Assembly (NCBI GenBank): GCA_009193035.1
Contig: SWDT01000016.1
Coordinates: 186,001 to 250,000, forward strand
DNA length: 64,000 nt
Reading direction: 5' to 3'
Source of the DNA: Halicephalobus mephisto
Taxonomy: Eukaryota; Nematoda; Chromadorea; Rhabditida; Panagrolaimidae
In this document: positions 25,298 to 36,330 of the stretch, one piece after another
How positions within the stretch are numbered: position 1 is the stretch's first letter
How the letters are laid out: each line of letters opens with the position of its first letter
Translations under genes and position numbers: made by a program
The notes under the pieces: generated by a model
Seen by the model: the letters and a program-made list of their open reading frames with translations, nothing else
Told to the model about the DNA's origin: nothing
Database searches by the model: none

Positions 25298-27300
25298 ATT
25301 TTCTGGATGGATTTCAATTTCTTTTCTGTTATAAAACACGGATTAGGATGAGATTTAGACCGCAAATTTTTTACATTCCTAATGATGATCAAGATAATAG
25401 AGAATTTTCGTTTTCGGAAAGTTTTCAATGTTTTGAAAATTTTCTCAAAACGGAAATTTCATCATTATTTTAGTCATCATTACGAATATTTCGAAATCTC
25501 TGATTGAAAGTCTCACTGTAAATTCGGTTATCAGACAGTAAAATCTCCGTAATGATGGTCAAGATAATGAAGAATTTTCGTTTTTAGAGAAATCTTTATC
25601 ACTGAAGGGATTTCCTAAAACGAAAATTTCCTCGTCATTTTAAACACCATTATAAATATTTCAAGTTTTGTCGTTAAAATTCCTACTGTAATGCCGGCAT
25701 TTTACGAAATCTAAAGGTCACCCTCTGGAAGTGTATCTATTTTAGTCCGCTATCCTGAAGTGATCTATGATGCAAAATTATCCATGAAAATTAATTTTTA
25801 ATTTTAATTATTTATTAGCCATTTTTGTGTTAAAGTACATGCAAATTTTTATATTTTTTACAACATTTAGAATTTCAGATTTTTGTTGTCAAGTTTATTT
25901 GGCTTTCTTCTGCTTGATCTCCAAGGGCTTTGTTTTGCAAAGCTTAACTGCAGCTTTTTAAATTTAGAAAACACGGCTGGTCACTCAAAAGTCTTTGGCA
26001 CTATATTCAAGACTAAAAGCCGCTGGCATTTCCGTCAGGCGGACTAGTCAAAACAATTTTTGCCGCTTGTTTTTTCGTAGCCCCAGTTGCTTCAAGATTA
26101 GTCCGCGTGCCAATTTAATAGTCCAACTTTTTATTACTAAAAATTATGTTCTTTCTGACCTTTATATGTACTTTGTTCAATTACTAGATAAGGCTGCTCC
26201 CGAGTTCCATTTGTCAAGAGCCATTAATTTTTCGAAAACGTTTGGTTTCACTTAGAAGATCAGCCTGGATTCGTTGAATCTTGGTCTCGAGACGAATGCT
26301 GTTCTCATTAGTTTTAATGTTATTTTTAATGGTTTCCGAATTTTCCTCGATATTTTTTAATATTTATTAGATAAGAAAAAAGAAGCTTCATTTTGAAAGT
26401 TTTTTGAATAATAAGTTTAAATTATGATGCTGAATTGAAATAAAAACATCGTTCGCTTTGAGACCAAGATTTGAAATGTACTTTGGCCTTTTAAATGGTA
26501 GAAATTAACCATAGGATATTAAATATTACTTATTGGTCTCATTCAAGACCACGAAAAATGTAAAAAAATTTTTGGTCTTGAGTGGAAATGATAGACTTGC
26601 TATCGTACATCTGTTGGTTGACGTTTATCCTTGGATCTTTTTTTGAAGCAAGTTTGTTTGCATAATTAAGATGACTAGTAAAGTTGGATTTCAAATAGTT
26701 TACTAAAACGTCAAAGATAAATTAGTTGACCTTGAATTCATTATCTCTTTATAGAGGTTTGTCTTTTCAGTTTGGTCAAATTTTCCGCCTACTTTTTTGT
26801 ATCGTCATAATTTTTTTGCAAAAAAGGAAAAAATTCAGAAGGCGTGTCTTCCGTGTTCTCACATTTCTTACTTTTTACGAGTTCGAAATTTAAATCAAAG
26901 TGAAATTAAGGTTGAAAAGAAAAAACAATGATTCACTTTGAATTTTGTCGTTTGTTGACTTCCGTTCGAGATGGAATTTGGTTGATTTTGAAATACTTAA
27001 AAAAAGACAGGAAGTGATTGAAATTTCAGTAGGCGAAATGAGTCTAAAAATAAATTTTTAAAATTTATAATAGATTACTGTAGATTCGTAAAGTTGTGTG
27101 AAATTTGCTTAATAGACTTGCAAAATTACTTCCACTTAAGATCAGACAAAAAAATCTTTGAAAATAAACTAGTTTTTTCGCGGTCTTGAACGGAAATTAA
27201 ATTTTTTTTTGTATATTTGTGGAAAAATAATTTCTTTTTGTGTTTTTAATTTTTTTGTCTTTAATTACTTATTTTTCAATCCTTTTTCAATTATCTTCTA

Positions 27301-27648
27301 CCTCATGTCCCACCCAGTGGTTTTTCTCAACTTTCAATCCTCGAAGGCGTGTCCAGGAAGCCGTCCAAAAATGGCCTTTAGTTCCTTTTGGCTTGTCGCC
27401 CAGGCCAGTGTTCTTTTGAAGAACAGAAATTTGTTGGTTTTTGATCGACGCTGCCCCCAGTCGGTCTCTGACGCGAGCTTTGTTGACGAGTCCCTCCCGT
27501 TTAGAAAGACCGCCTTTCTCCTGAGCTCTGAGCTTTCTGATTTCATTCAGAAAAGTTTCCTGCTCTTTTTTACTCTTCCAAAAATTTATAAAAAAATTAT
27601 TTTTTTTTTCGTGTCGAGAAACGTAATTATTATTATTGTTTTTTATTA
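27301..27648 (+). other. GC-richer segment just upstream of the nuclear receptor gene
   Basis: From about 27301 to 27560 the base composition rises well above its surroundings and the plus strand is open from an ATG at 27305 for roughly 115 codons. The encoded sequence has no domain, its tail runs into a T-rich tract, and the minus strand is open over the same bases. Promoter or 5' leader sequence of the receptor gene is the more likely role than a protein. Confidence 0.35.
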
Positions 27649-27658
27649 ATTTCTATAG
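27641..27658 (+). promoter_or_regulatory. Probable trans-splice (SL) acceptor of the nuclear receptor gene
   Basis: A T-rich tract ending in 'atttctatag' lies five bases before the start codon at 27663, with no matching coding exon upstream. In nematodes this arrangement usually marks addition of a spliced leader. Confidence 0.5.
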
Positions 27659-27662
27659 ATTC

Positions 27663-30600
27663 ATGTCGGATTCGTCGACAACAGATCAAACGGGCATGGC
27701 CCAATTACTGCTTCCTGGATCTTCGTTATTATTCCTCCAGAATCAGATTCAAAATCAAAACATCAGAAATCTCGATGACTTAATGCTAGCAGCTCAACAG
27801 CACAGTCAACTCCTAAGGGGAAAAGACGATATTTCGAGTCCACCCAAAGCGAATTCCCCTTATTCTATTGATAACCTTCTTCATTCCACGCAGAATGCAG
27901 CAAATATGCTTGCAGCTGCTCAACAATTGTCACAACAACAGATTAATAAAAATCATTCAAATTCTCAAACTTCTTCTACTGCTGGATCTCCTCCACCAGT
28001 CCCAAATGCAAGTGGAGAAGATGAGGGAAATGGAATATGGTGGGTTTTGATCTTTGGGAATGTTTAGACGTCATTGAATCCGCCCGCGTTTTTGAGCAAA
28101 GTTTACCATTCTTTATGAATCATAGGCCCGGTTTTCCAAGACGCACCTATTTCTGATTGGCCTTGAGCCAGTCAATCCGTGACTCAAAATTTTCGAAAAA
28201 TGATGAAATATACTAAAATCAATTTTGCAAAAAAAGCAAAAACAAACTCTTCTAATGTTTACGTTAGGCATTTTTCCCGGAGGGGATTTTTAGAATAATT
28301 TTAAAAATATAAAAATTTGAAGATTTTTTGGATACATTCAGAAGTCAGAATCCATGATTCATATGGAAATGATAAATTTTTACTCTAGAAACGTGTTTTA
28401 TTTTATTGCTTTTTTTGAAAGAAAAAAGAAAAATGAAAGTGTACTCGAGACCCGGCAGCTTGCCAAACCCGCGTCATTGCCTCTGGCAAGGAACGCGAGT
28501 GGGAGGTGATCTTAGGTTTTGATTAGCTCCAGCTGACTCAAAATTAAATTACAATTTTTATGGATTACACTTTGTTTTTCAATCTCTAGGGGTGGTAACA
28601 CCGGAAATTTTAATTTTTTGGGATTTTTGTAAAAAATAATTTTAAAAATTAAATTTTGAAAGAAATTATAATTTTTATGTTACTAATCTCAATACGAAAG
28701 TAATTCATCTATTAAGATAAAAATTAACTTTTTAGATTACTGTATGGATTATTTTTATTAATGTTTTTTCAAAAATTAATTTTATTTTTTATTAATGTTT
28801 TTTCAAAAATTAATTTTATTTTTTATTAATGTTTTTTCAAAAATTAATTTTATTTTTTTATTAATTGTAAATTTCGTAATTTTCAAAAGTATCAAATTTC
28901 ACTTGAAATCACCAAGTTTTCGTGCTTTGGTTTTTACACGAAACTAGTTGGCCCAAAAATACAAAAGGATTTTATTCATTATCTTCTGTTTATACAAATA
29001 CCCCAGCACTTTTTGGTCTTTTTTAAAAAAAATGATTTTTTTATGATTCATTTTTGTTCTTTGTCCTTTTTAGACTCGTTATACTTGTTTTGACAAAGTT
29101 TGCCCAAAAATAAAGTGCAATTCCTGTTGACGAACAGAAACATTAATCCTTACGAAAAATATAATTAGCTAAAAACTTAAAAATGTACTGTAATTTGCAA
29201 AATGGAAAAAATTATTTGATTTTTTTGTGAACGTGCATAAAATAAATTTTTATTTTTGAATAAGTTTTTTTTTGTCACTAGTTTTTGATCTTAACGATCC
29301 TGTAGTGACTAAAATGTAAACCACCTCAATGTGATTGTTTGTTTTCAGAGGTAAAACTTAGATTTTCAATAAAACGGGAACCACATTCTTTTGTTGAATT
29401 ATTTTTTGCAAAAATTTCGTTTTTCGCCCTCAAAACCAAAGTACTTGGGTCTTGCAATGAAAACTTGAAAAAATTTAAAGTAATCGGATTTATTAAAGAT
29501 TTATTTTTGGATATTTATGATGAGATTAGAAACGGATTTTTGGTTTCAACACGAATTCCGTCGTTGGATCAAAAATTACGTGTTTTTCAATAAATTCCAA
29601 AAATTTTCTAAAAACGAAACGGATTTGACAAATATTTGTTTTCAAATTTTTGTGGTTGAAATCCAAAATTAATTTTTGATCCTAACATGAGATTCATTAT
29701 TTCGTGGTGAGAAAGGAAATTAAACTTTATTTCGTAATGAATTCGAAAACTTGAAATTATTTTATTTTTTTCAGCTCCGTCTGCAATGACGAAGCTTCTG
29801 GAAGACATTACGGAGTCACTGCTTGCTTCGGATGTAAGGGGTTCTTCAGAAGAACAGTCCGAGCGAACAAAGTCTACACATGTCGATATGAGGAAAAGTG
29901 TCAAATCGACAAAACTGGACGAAATGTCTGCAGAAGCTGCAGATTCCGTAAGTGTCTCGAAGTCGGGATGGAACCTGATGCTATTCGTCCTGATCGTGAC
30001 AAGACTGGAAGACAAAAGAATCCCAGACGATCTCACAATTCTTTGAGTATGTCTGAACCCCAATCTAGAACAGTCTCCAACGCCGGCCTTCATTCAGACC
30101 TCCCAAATATCGACAGAGATGATCGATCAAGTGCTTCCACTTCGAGTGCAAATGGAATTGATATTATTCTTCCGAAACCAGTGGATCCGGAGATGGAACG
30201 ACAAGCAGCAGAGAGAGATTTGGTCTTGACTACCCTGAGGGAAATTGAGAGAATCTGTAGTTCCTTGAGAGATGTGGATTCTAAAATTTCCAAAGTGGAC
30301 TGCGGAGACTTGTGTGATGTCATCAGCAACCCTGCGTTAGTCACCGCCCATACTCCGGTAAGTTGAAGAAGCACTAAAGTTAAATTCAATATTGGAGTAT
30401 TAAAGATTTTAAATTTTTAAATTCTAATTTTCTTAGTTTACTGTAGGTTTTTAAAATCTTTTCAGCATACTGTAGACCTCATGTGATATTCTGACTAAAA
30501 TAACCTCTAGTGAATTTCCTGCTTTTTTAAAACGTTTTTTGCACTTTTTCTGAAACATGATCTTTTTATTATTCTGTAAATTTAATTAAATTCATTCTTG

Positions 30601-33600
30601 TGGGTGTTTTGGGGAGGAAGTAGTTAGACTGACCTTCAGAATGAATAATGAAATAACAAGGAATGACGTGAGGTTCCTGATGGAGAATTTCTTTTGGACA
30701 AATTTTTTGTTTTTTGTTCTTTGACCATTTTTCCTAGAGGGAAGAACAGCGGGAAGTGGCCTCGGTCTCGAGTCAACGAGGTCATATGGCTTTTTCAAAC
30801 TTGGCCCTTCAAAATAAAACGACGTTTACGTCAAAAGTGCATTCCAGTCCTGGATTTCATTGTTTTTGATCAATAAACAAAAACAACTGTGTTAGCGGGG
30901 GAATAGGGGCATGATAGATGGAAAGGTCAAGTGCTGGGGCGGAGAAGATAAATTTTCATATATGAAAAACATTTTTTTTGTCTCTTTTCGTCCATAAAAA
31001 ACAACATGTGCAAAAATCTTGCAATTTTATAAAATATTAAATTGATTTATGGAAACTTAATGTTCATTTTCGAGAATTTTATAAAAAAAAGAAATTCATA
31101 TTTGAAAGTTTTATTTTTATTCAAATAAGAAATACAAAGATGATTTTATTTATTTTTATAGAAAAGTTTATATTTGAAAGTAAATTTTCTAAATATTTTT
31201 ATTTTCATTTATGATTGAACAAATTTACGCTTTTTTGGTTGTTTTTTGTATATTAAGTTACGCAAATCTGCCGAAGCTAAATGTATAAACATCAACAAAA
31301 ATAACGAAATATCGGCTGAATTTAGAACGAAAAATACTAAAAAACTTCCGGATGAAAAATTTACTGTTGATAAATAACGCAAAATTTGTATTTTTACAGT
31401 AAAATTAAAATGTTTTTAAAAAAAGATTTTTTTGTATTTTTAATGTTATACTTTGAATCAAAATATAAAACGGAAATGAAATCAATTTCGATAAATCCAA
31501 ATTTGCGGATTTTTTTCTTAGGATTTTTTGCAATGACGCAAAAAGCTGGCGTGCTTTAATCCACGTAGGCGAAAAACGGACTTTGGTCTTGGTCGAGAAA
31601 AAGCACAAAGAACAAGCAACAAAGAAAAATTGTTATTTATACTTAAGGTGGAAATTAAAGGTTAAGAAGAAACGTGACATTGGAAAATTGAACTTTAATC
31701 GAATTTAATTGAAACAATCTGTGCACTATTTTAAAACTTGTAAAATATGCAATCAAAATTCTATTTTTATATTTTTGTACAATATTCTTTTAAAACAAAA
31801 ATAGAATATTCTTCTAAAACATGGAAATAAGAAAAGTGGAATTTTATATATCGATAGTAAAGAACGGAGGAATGCTTAATTTTTGAACTATTTTTAGATT
31901 ACATTTTTTTATTTTAAATATTTGTTAAGTATTTTTACAATTAAATTCCTATCTGATTAGACACGATTTTTCAGAAAAGTAACCGGAAATGCGTAGAAAT
32001 TTAATTTTTTTTAAATATCAGAATTCTACGATTTTTTGAGATTATCTTTCTTTAAAGATGATTTTATTAAGTAAAATTTCGATTTTGATTAATTTTTAAG
32101 AGGTTTAAAATGATATATTTTGAAAGAAATAAATGAGATTTAAAATTGATTTTTTGACGAAAATTATTTTTAATATTTAAATTTCAGCTTAACTATGGCG
32201 CTAATAAAGAAATGAAATCCTACGACGATTACGCCGATGGCATGAGAAGATTGGTGGTTTTGGCCATCGATTATGCCAACACCATGAAGCCGATCGCTGA
32301 CATGAATCCATCTGAGAAGGTTTGTTTTCAAAATAAAGTAAAATTAATTTTTTAAATTCTCCATTGTTTTTTGGATACTGTAATTGACCTTTGGATTTTT
32401 CATGATTGAAAATTGTTTAGCTTTAATTCAGTCCCTTCGGCATTATTATCTGATGATTAAAATTCAGAAAATATTTTTTAATTTATGAATCTCTGACCTT
32501 CCATGTTCCTAGAAATTTTCACATTTTTTTCCTAAGGGGATTTTACAACTTTTAAAACTTAAGAAGGTCAAGTACCCCCTCGGGCATTTGATTTGTTTTC
32601 GACAATTCAATCGATGCTGTCAATAGTTGATTGTTTTTTTGTCGGAAAGACTTGTTAATTCAGACCACTCACGCGACAGTTTTAAGCTCAACAGACTTGT
32701 TTACGTCGACGACTTTTGCTCTTCTCGAAAATCCCGAACGGCTAAATTTTTGGATGAAATTTTTTGTTTTAGTTTTTTGGACCAAACGGGAAATGTCTGT
32801 CCCCTGAGGGTCAATTCGGGAACCGAGTCAAGAAAAGTTGTTGTCGATTCTGCGGTATTCCAAGAAAAACGCGGAACTTTAAATTGGAAATTAAATTTGA
32901 GTTCTCAAAAGAAAACATTATTGCAAGTACTAGAAAAAAGGGAATTACCAAGTATAAAATGATTATTAAAAAATGAAAATTTTATATATGAAAATTCTTC
33001 AATTTCAAAATGGAATTTCGCAATATTCTTAGATTTTAGTTTACTATGGATTTTAAGGATAAAAGTCTATACAAAATTGAAAATAAATATTTTTTTAAAT
33101 TTTAAAGCAATTTTCTACAAATAAAATTTTATAACTTTTCATATATGAATTTTTATAACTTTTCATATATGAATTTTTATAATTTATTTTTTGATTTTTC
33201 ATAATTATTGGTTTGTGGGTTGATGGTTTCTTAAAGTCATATTCTTTGCAAAAACAAAATTAACATCTAAAGGTCACCATTGTTCAAGAGAAAATCCGGG
33301 GAATAAACAATGGTTTTTTTTGACGTAACAGACTCATGACCAGTTTGGATAGGATTTCGCCACCGCAATGACGTGTTTTATTTCAGATTGCCCTGTTGAG
33401 GTCCTTTGTTTCCAGTTTTTGTGTCTTTGTGACAGTGTACCAAAGTATTCAAGAACAGAAGAATCTCGATAGACTACTTCTTCCAAATGGAGTCTATGTT
33501 GGAGAAAATACAGAATCAAAGATTTTTACAGAACATCTTAATGGAAATTTGGCCAAAACTGTGGAAGCTAGGATAGATACAGTAAGATCAGCAATGATGG

Positions 33601-34185
33601 AAATGCTTCAAAAATCAATGAGAAATCTGAATATTTCTTCAACAGAATTTGTATGTCTCAAAGCGATTATTGCTCTTGATCCTCACGCGGGCCAGATCTC
33701 GGCCCAGACAAGTCAGACGTTGGCTGTAGCTAGAGAATCTGTTCAGAATGCATTGTACAGTCATCTGAGCCAAAACATGAATCAGACTGAAGCCGTGGCG
33801 AGATTCGGAAAGCTCCTAATGTTGTTGAGTAACATTACGGTAAGTTAAAAAACAAATGAAATTGAAAACTGTTATTTCTAGTCACTGTCCGAAGTGAGTT
33901 CATGAGAGTAATTTTGGATAGTGACTAGATTTCTTGGATAGTGACTAGATTTCTTGGATAGTGACTAGATCTCTTGGATAGTGACTAGATTTCTTGGATA
34001 GTGCATAACAATTACTTTTAAAACTGATTTTATTTCAAATTTTTCAGAAAATCGGCGCTCTCATCACGAACATCATGCAGATCGGAAGAGAATTCGATCA
34101 GCCTTGCCAAACTCCCGTCACCTCTCAGTCCTCTTTCGTGACAAGACTCTTTACTAATGACGAAACTCTCGTCTGTGCATTATGA
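27663..34185 (+). CDS. Nuclear hormone receptor (NHR), 560 aa
   Basis: Exons: 27663-28039, 29775-30357, 32188-32319, 33387-33839, 34048-34185; phases 2,0,0,0. The product should be a nuclear, ligand-regulated transcription factor. Residues 1-125 are a Gln/Ser-rich activation-type region. The DNA-binding domain spans about 126-200: first finger Cys126, 129, 143, 146 with P-box CFGCKGFF; second finger Cys162, 168, 178, 181, followed by [11 protein letters not shown] and a basic extension (PDRDKTGRQ). Residues 205-320 form a long polar hinge. A ligand-binding domain follows to the end (..[34 protein letters not shown]..), containing the helix 3-5 signature of the superfamily. The pattern is closest to the HNF4-derived supplementary nuclear receptors expanded in nematodes; the individual nhr gene cannot be named by eye. 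Introns 1 and 2 are large (1.7-1.8 kb) and hold repeats. Confidence 0.95.
28757..28860 (+). repeat. 34-bp tandem repeat, three copies, in NHR intron 1
   Basis: The unit begins 'attaatgttttttcaaaaat' and recurs at 28757, 28791 and 28825 almost without change. It is AT-rich and recent, and has no coding meaning. Confidence 0.85.
29272..29316. repeat. Short hairpin with GTCACTA arms in NHR intron 1
   Basis: 'ttgtcactag...gatc' faces 'gatcctgtagtgactaa' across a few bases. The TAGTGAC arm word is the same as in the 20-bp repeat at 33911-34003 and in the arms at 22696-22910. Confidence 0.5.
33127..33180 (+). repeat. Short direct duplication in NHR intron 3
   Basis: 'ttataacttttcatatatga' followed by 'attttta' occurs twice in direct succession, a local duplication of about 27 bp. 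Confidence 0.7.
33911..34003 (+). repeat. 20-bp tandem repeat in NHR intron 4
   Basis: The unit 'gtgactagatttcttggata' is repeated about 4.5 times between 33921 and 34003, with one T-to-C change in one copy. It lies wholly within the 208 bp intron between the last two receptor exons. Confidence 0.9.
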
Positions 34186-35089
34186 TACCTCTCCACCACC
34201 GTCTTCCATGTACATAAACCTTGTGCAGTGCATTTTGCTCATTTTTGCCGTGCTTAAAAACAGATTTGTTTCTTCAATTTTGGTCCCAACGCGAATAACA
34301 GTCATGTTGATTGTAACATTTTTTGATGGCTTTTGAGTTTTTTTTCGGTTTTTTAATATTAGAAAAAGTTCTAAAAAAACTGAAAAATATAAAAAAACTG
34401 AAAAAAGCATTAAAGTCATTGAAATTTTGTTAAAAATAATAAGATTATTTTTCGTTTCGGGACCGATATTGGATAATTCGATCTGTTCCTTTAATTATTT
34501 AATTCACTACAATATTCCCCTGTTTTTCGCTTTCTTCCGGTGACACTCAAAGAGCGTTGAGACGTGTATTTTACTTTTCTTTCAGAAATGCAAAACTGAC
34601 TAAAGCAATTTTGATTCTCCCAAAAATTAATTTGTATTAATCTAGTTCCAAAATAGAAATTGCCCATGAAAATGTAAAGTTGTAATTTCATTTGAAATTG
34701 TTAATTTTGTTCATAAAAGTTACAAGGTTGTGAAACGATGTACAGTATGTAATGAATGCACATTAATTAAGAAAAGTTAAAACTGGATTTGGGATGACGA
34801 GAAAAACACGATGGAATTTTTCAGTGGTGTATTTCCGTGGTGAAACCGCATTATTTGGTTTTGTATTAGAAGCCCTAATGCTGAATTATACTCATTTAGG
34901 ATAAAAAGGATTATGATGTAACAGTGAATAGTTGTTTTGGAAGATTTCTAAGGATTCGCTGCAAAAGCCAGATTTTATCAGATTTGAATTTTTTAGTTGT
35001 TTTCTGGAAGTACTGGTTTTGTGTCGTCAAGCCCTGAGATTCATAAAAAAAGATGGAAATTCGTTCCAAGACCAAGAAATTTCCAAACG
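34186..35089. other. Downstream flank of the NHR gene
   Basis: No gene is seen. An ATTAAA poly(A)-type signal occurs at about 34408. The motif 'ttttggtcccaacgcg' near 34281 belongs to the dispersed 'ggtctcgacgcga'-like words found across the window. Confidence 0.4.
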
Positions 35090-35376
35090 TACTTTTTAAA
35101 AATTATTTTTTATTTCTAAAACCAGGGAATTTTGAAATTCATTTTTTAAAATTATTTTTATTTCTAAAACCAGGGAATTTTGAAATTCATTTTTTAAAAT
35201 TATTTTTATTTCTAAAACCAGGGAATTTTGAAATTCATTTTTTAAAATTATTTTTATTTCTAAAACCAGGGAATTTTGAAATTCATTTTTAAAAATTATT
35301 TTTTATTTCTAAAACCAGGGAATTTCCAAATTCATTTTTAAAAATTATTTTTATTTCTAAAACTAGGGAACTTTCA
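35090..35376 (+). repeat. 48-bp tandem repeat, about six copies
   Basis: The 'accaggg' landmark recurs at 35121, 35169, 35217, 35265 and 35314, then as 'actaggg' at 35362, i.e. a period of 48 (once 49) bases. Each unit is a T-rich tract plus 'tttctaaaaccagggaattt'. Because 48 is a multiple of three, the plus strand stays open for 79 codons with a 16-residue repeating peptide; I regard that frame as an artefact of the repeat. Confidence 0.9.
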
Positions 35377-36004
35377 AATGCATATTTTCCACTTCTGTTG
35401 TCCCTTAGAATCAGAAAGTCTCTTAAATCTCATTTTCGAATTACTGCTTTCGTTCCAAAATAAGAAAATGCCAAGTTTTATATTTTTAAATTGTAACTTC
35501 CGTTCCAAGATCGGAGAACTTAAACATTTATACTTTGAGATTAATTTCTTTTCGTTTCAAGACCAAAAAACCCCCCGCATGCATGTTTTGAGATTATCTT
35601 TTTAGTCAGACACTACAAAATCTTGTAACTCACATTTTCAGATTATTTTTCACCTTGGTGTCTGATTTCGTTCCATGTTAATCACACTCCACCAATTACC
35701 ACGTGTTCAAATTCAAAAATAATCTCAATTAAATATAGAAGTGTTCATTTTGCAGAACAGATGGAGTTGACTAATTGGGCTACTTTCACAACTCTTAGAA
35801 GAAACTTCCAAAAAAGGAAAACACGCGCTTTGGTAAATAACTTTTAGTTTTTCAAGTTCAATTACGACAGTTATTTCGGGAGTTCTATGAGTCGGCAGAG
35901 CTATATTTGGCGTTCCATCTGTAGCTTAGAGGATTCCAAGTAAAGCTAAATTAAAAGACCAGCACGCAAACAGCAGTTGGATAACAGGAGAATAAACTTT
36001 AATT

Positions 36005-36330
36005 TTTAACAGTCTCAGGGAAGTTTTATAAAATTAACTGTTTACAATGTTTTGCATTCAGAGCATCAGGTGACATATGAGTAAGAGTTATAAAAAGAAC
36101 AAGAATAAAGATCATGATTGAAAGTAGTTGGTAAATAACAATTTGCTCAATGAGATTATTAAATAAGGGAACAGAAAAAATCAAAAGTGGTTGAAAAAGT
36201 AGATTACTGCATAAGGATACTTGGAACATTGAACAAAAGATTGCTGACGAAATAATAGCAGGTATAAAGCAAGAAGAAAAACTTCCTCAACTTGGAATTG
36301 AACACACTTCCTCCACTTGCAGTGAAGTAT
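36005..36330 (-). pseudogene. Remnant of a serpentine receptor
   Basis: On the minus strand one frame is open from about 36310 to 36026 except for a stop, and reads as a chain of hydrophobic helices (..FSSCFIPAIISSAIFCSMFQ..; ..LLIFSVPLFNNL..; ..LLSIMIFILVLFITL..). The composition and helix spacing resemble nematode chemoreceptors, but no start, splice sites or family motif remain. A decayed receptor is the simplest reading. Confidence 0.3.

Noticed and set aside
29339..29593. 84-codon plus frame in NHR intron 1 after a ttttcag
   Set aside because: Inclusion between the first two receptor exons would break the codon split at Cys126; no donor in the right phase was found.
29608..30389. Minus-strand frames of 161 and 99 codons
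   Set aside because: They lie opposite the DNA-binding and hinge exon of the nuclear receptor, whose zinc-finger cysteines fix the true frame.
32627..32962. 111-codon plus frame in NHR intron 3
   Set aside because: It begins at a TTG, has no domain, and the flanking exons already join in phase without it; kept only as a possible conserved block.
35053..35292. 79-codon repetitive frame (..FLFLKPGNFEIHFLK..)
   Set aside because: It is created by the 48-bp tandem repeat, whose period is a multiple of three; no start context or splice partner.
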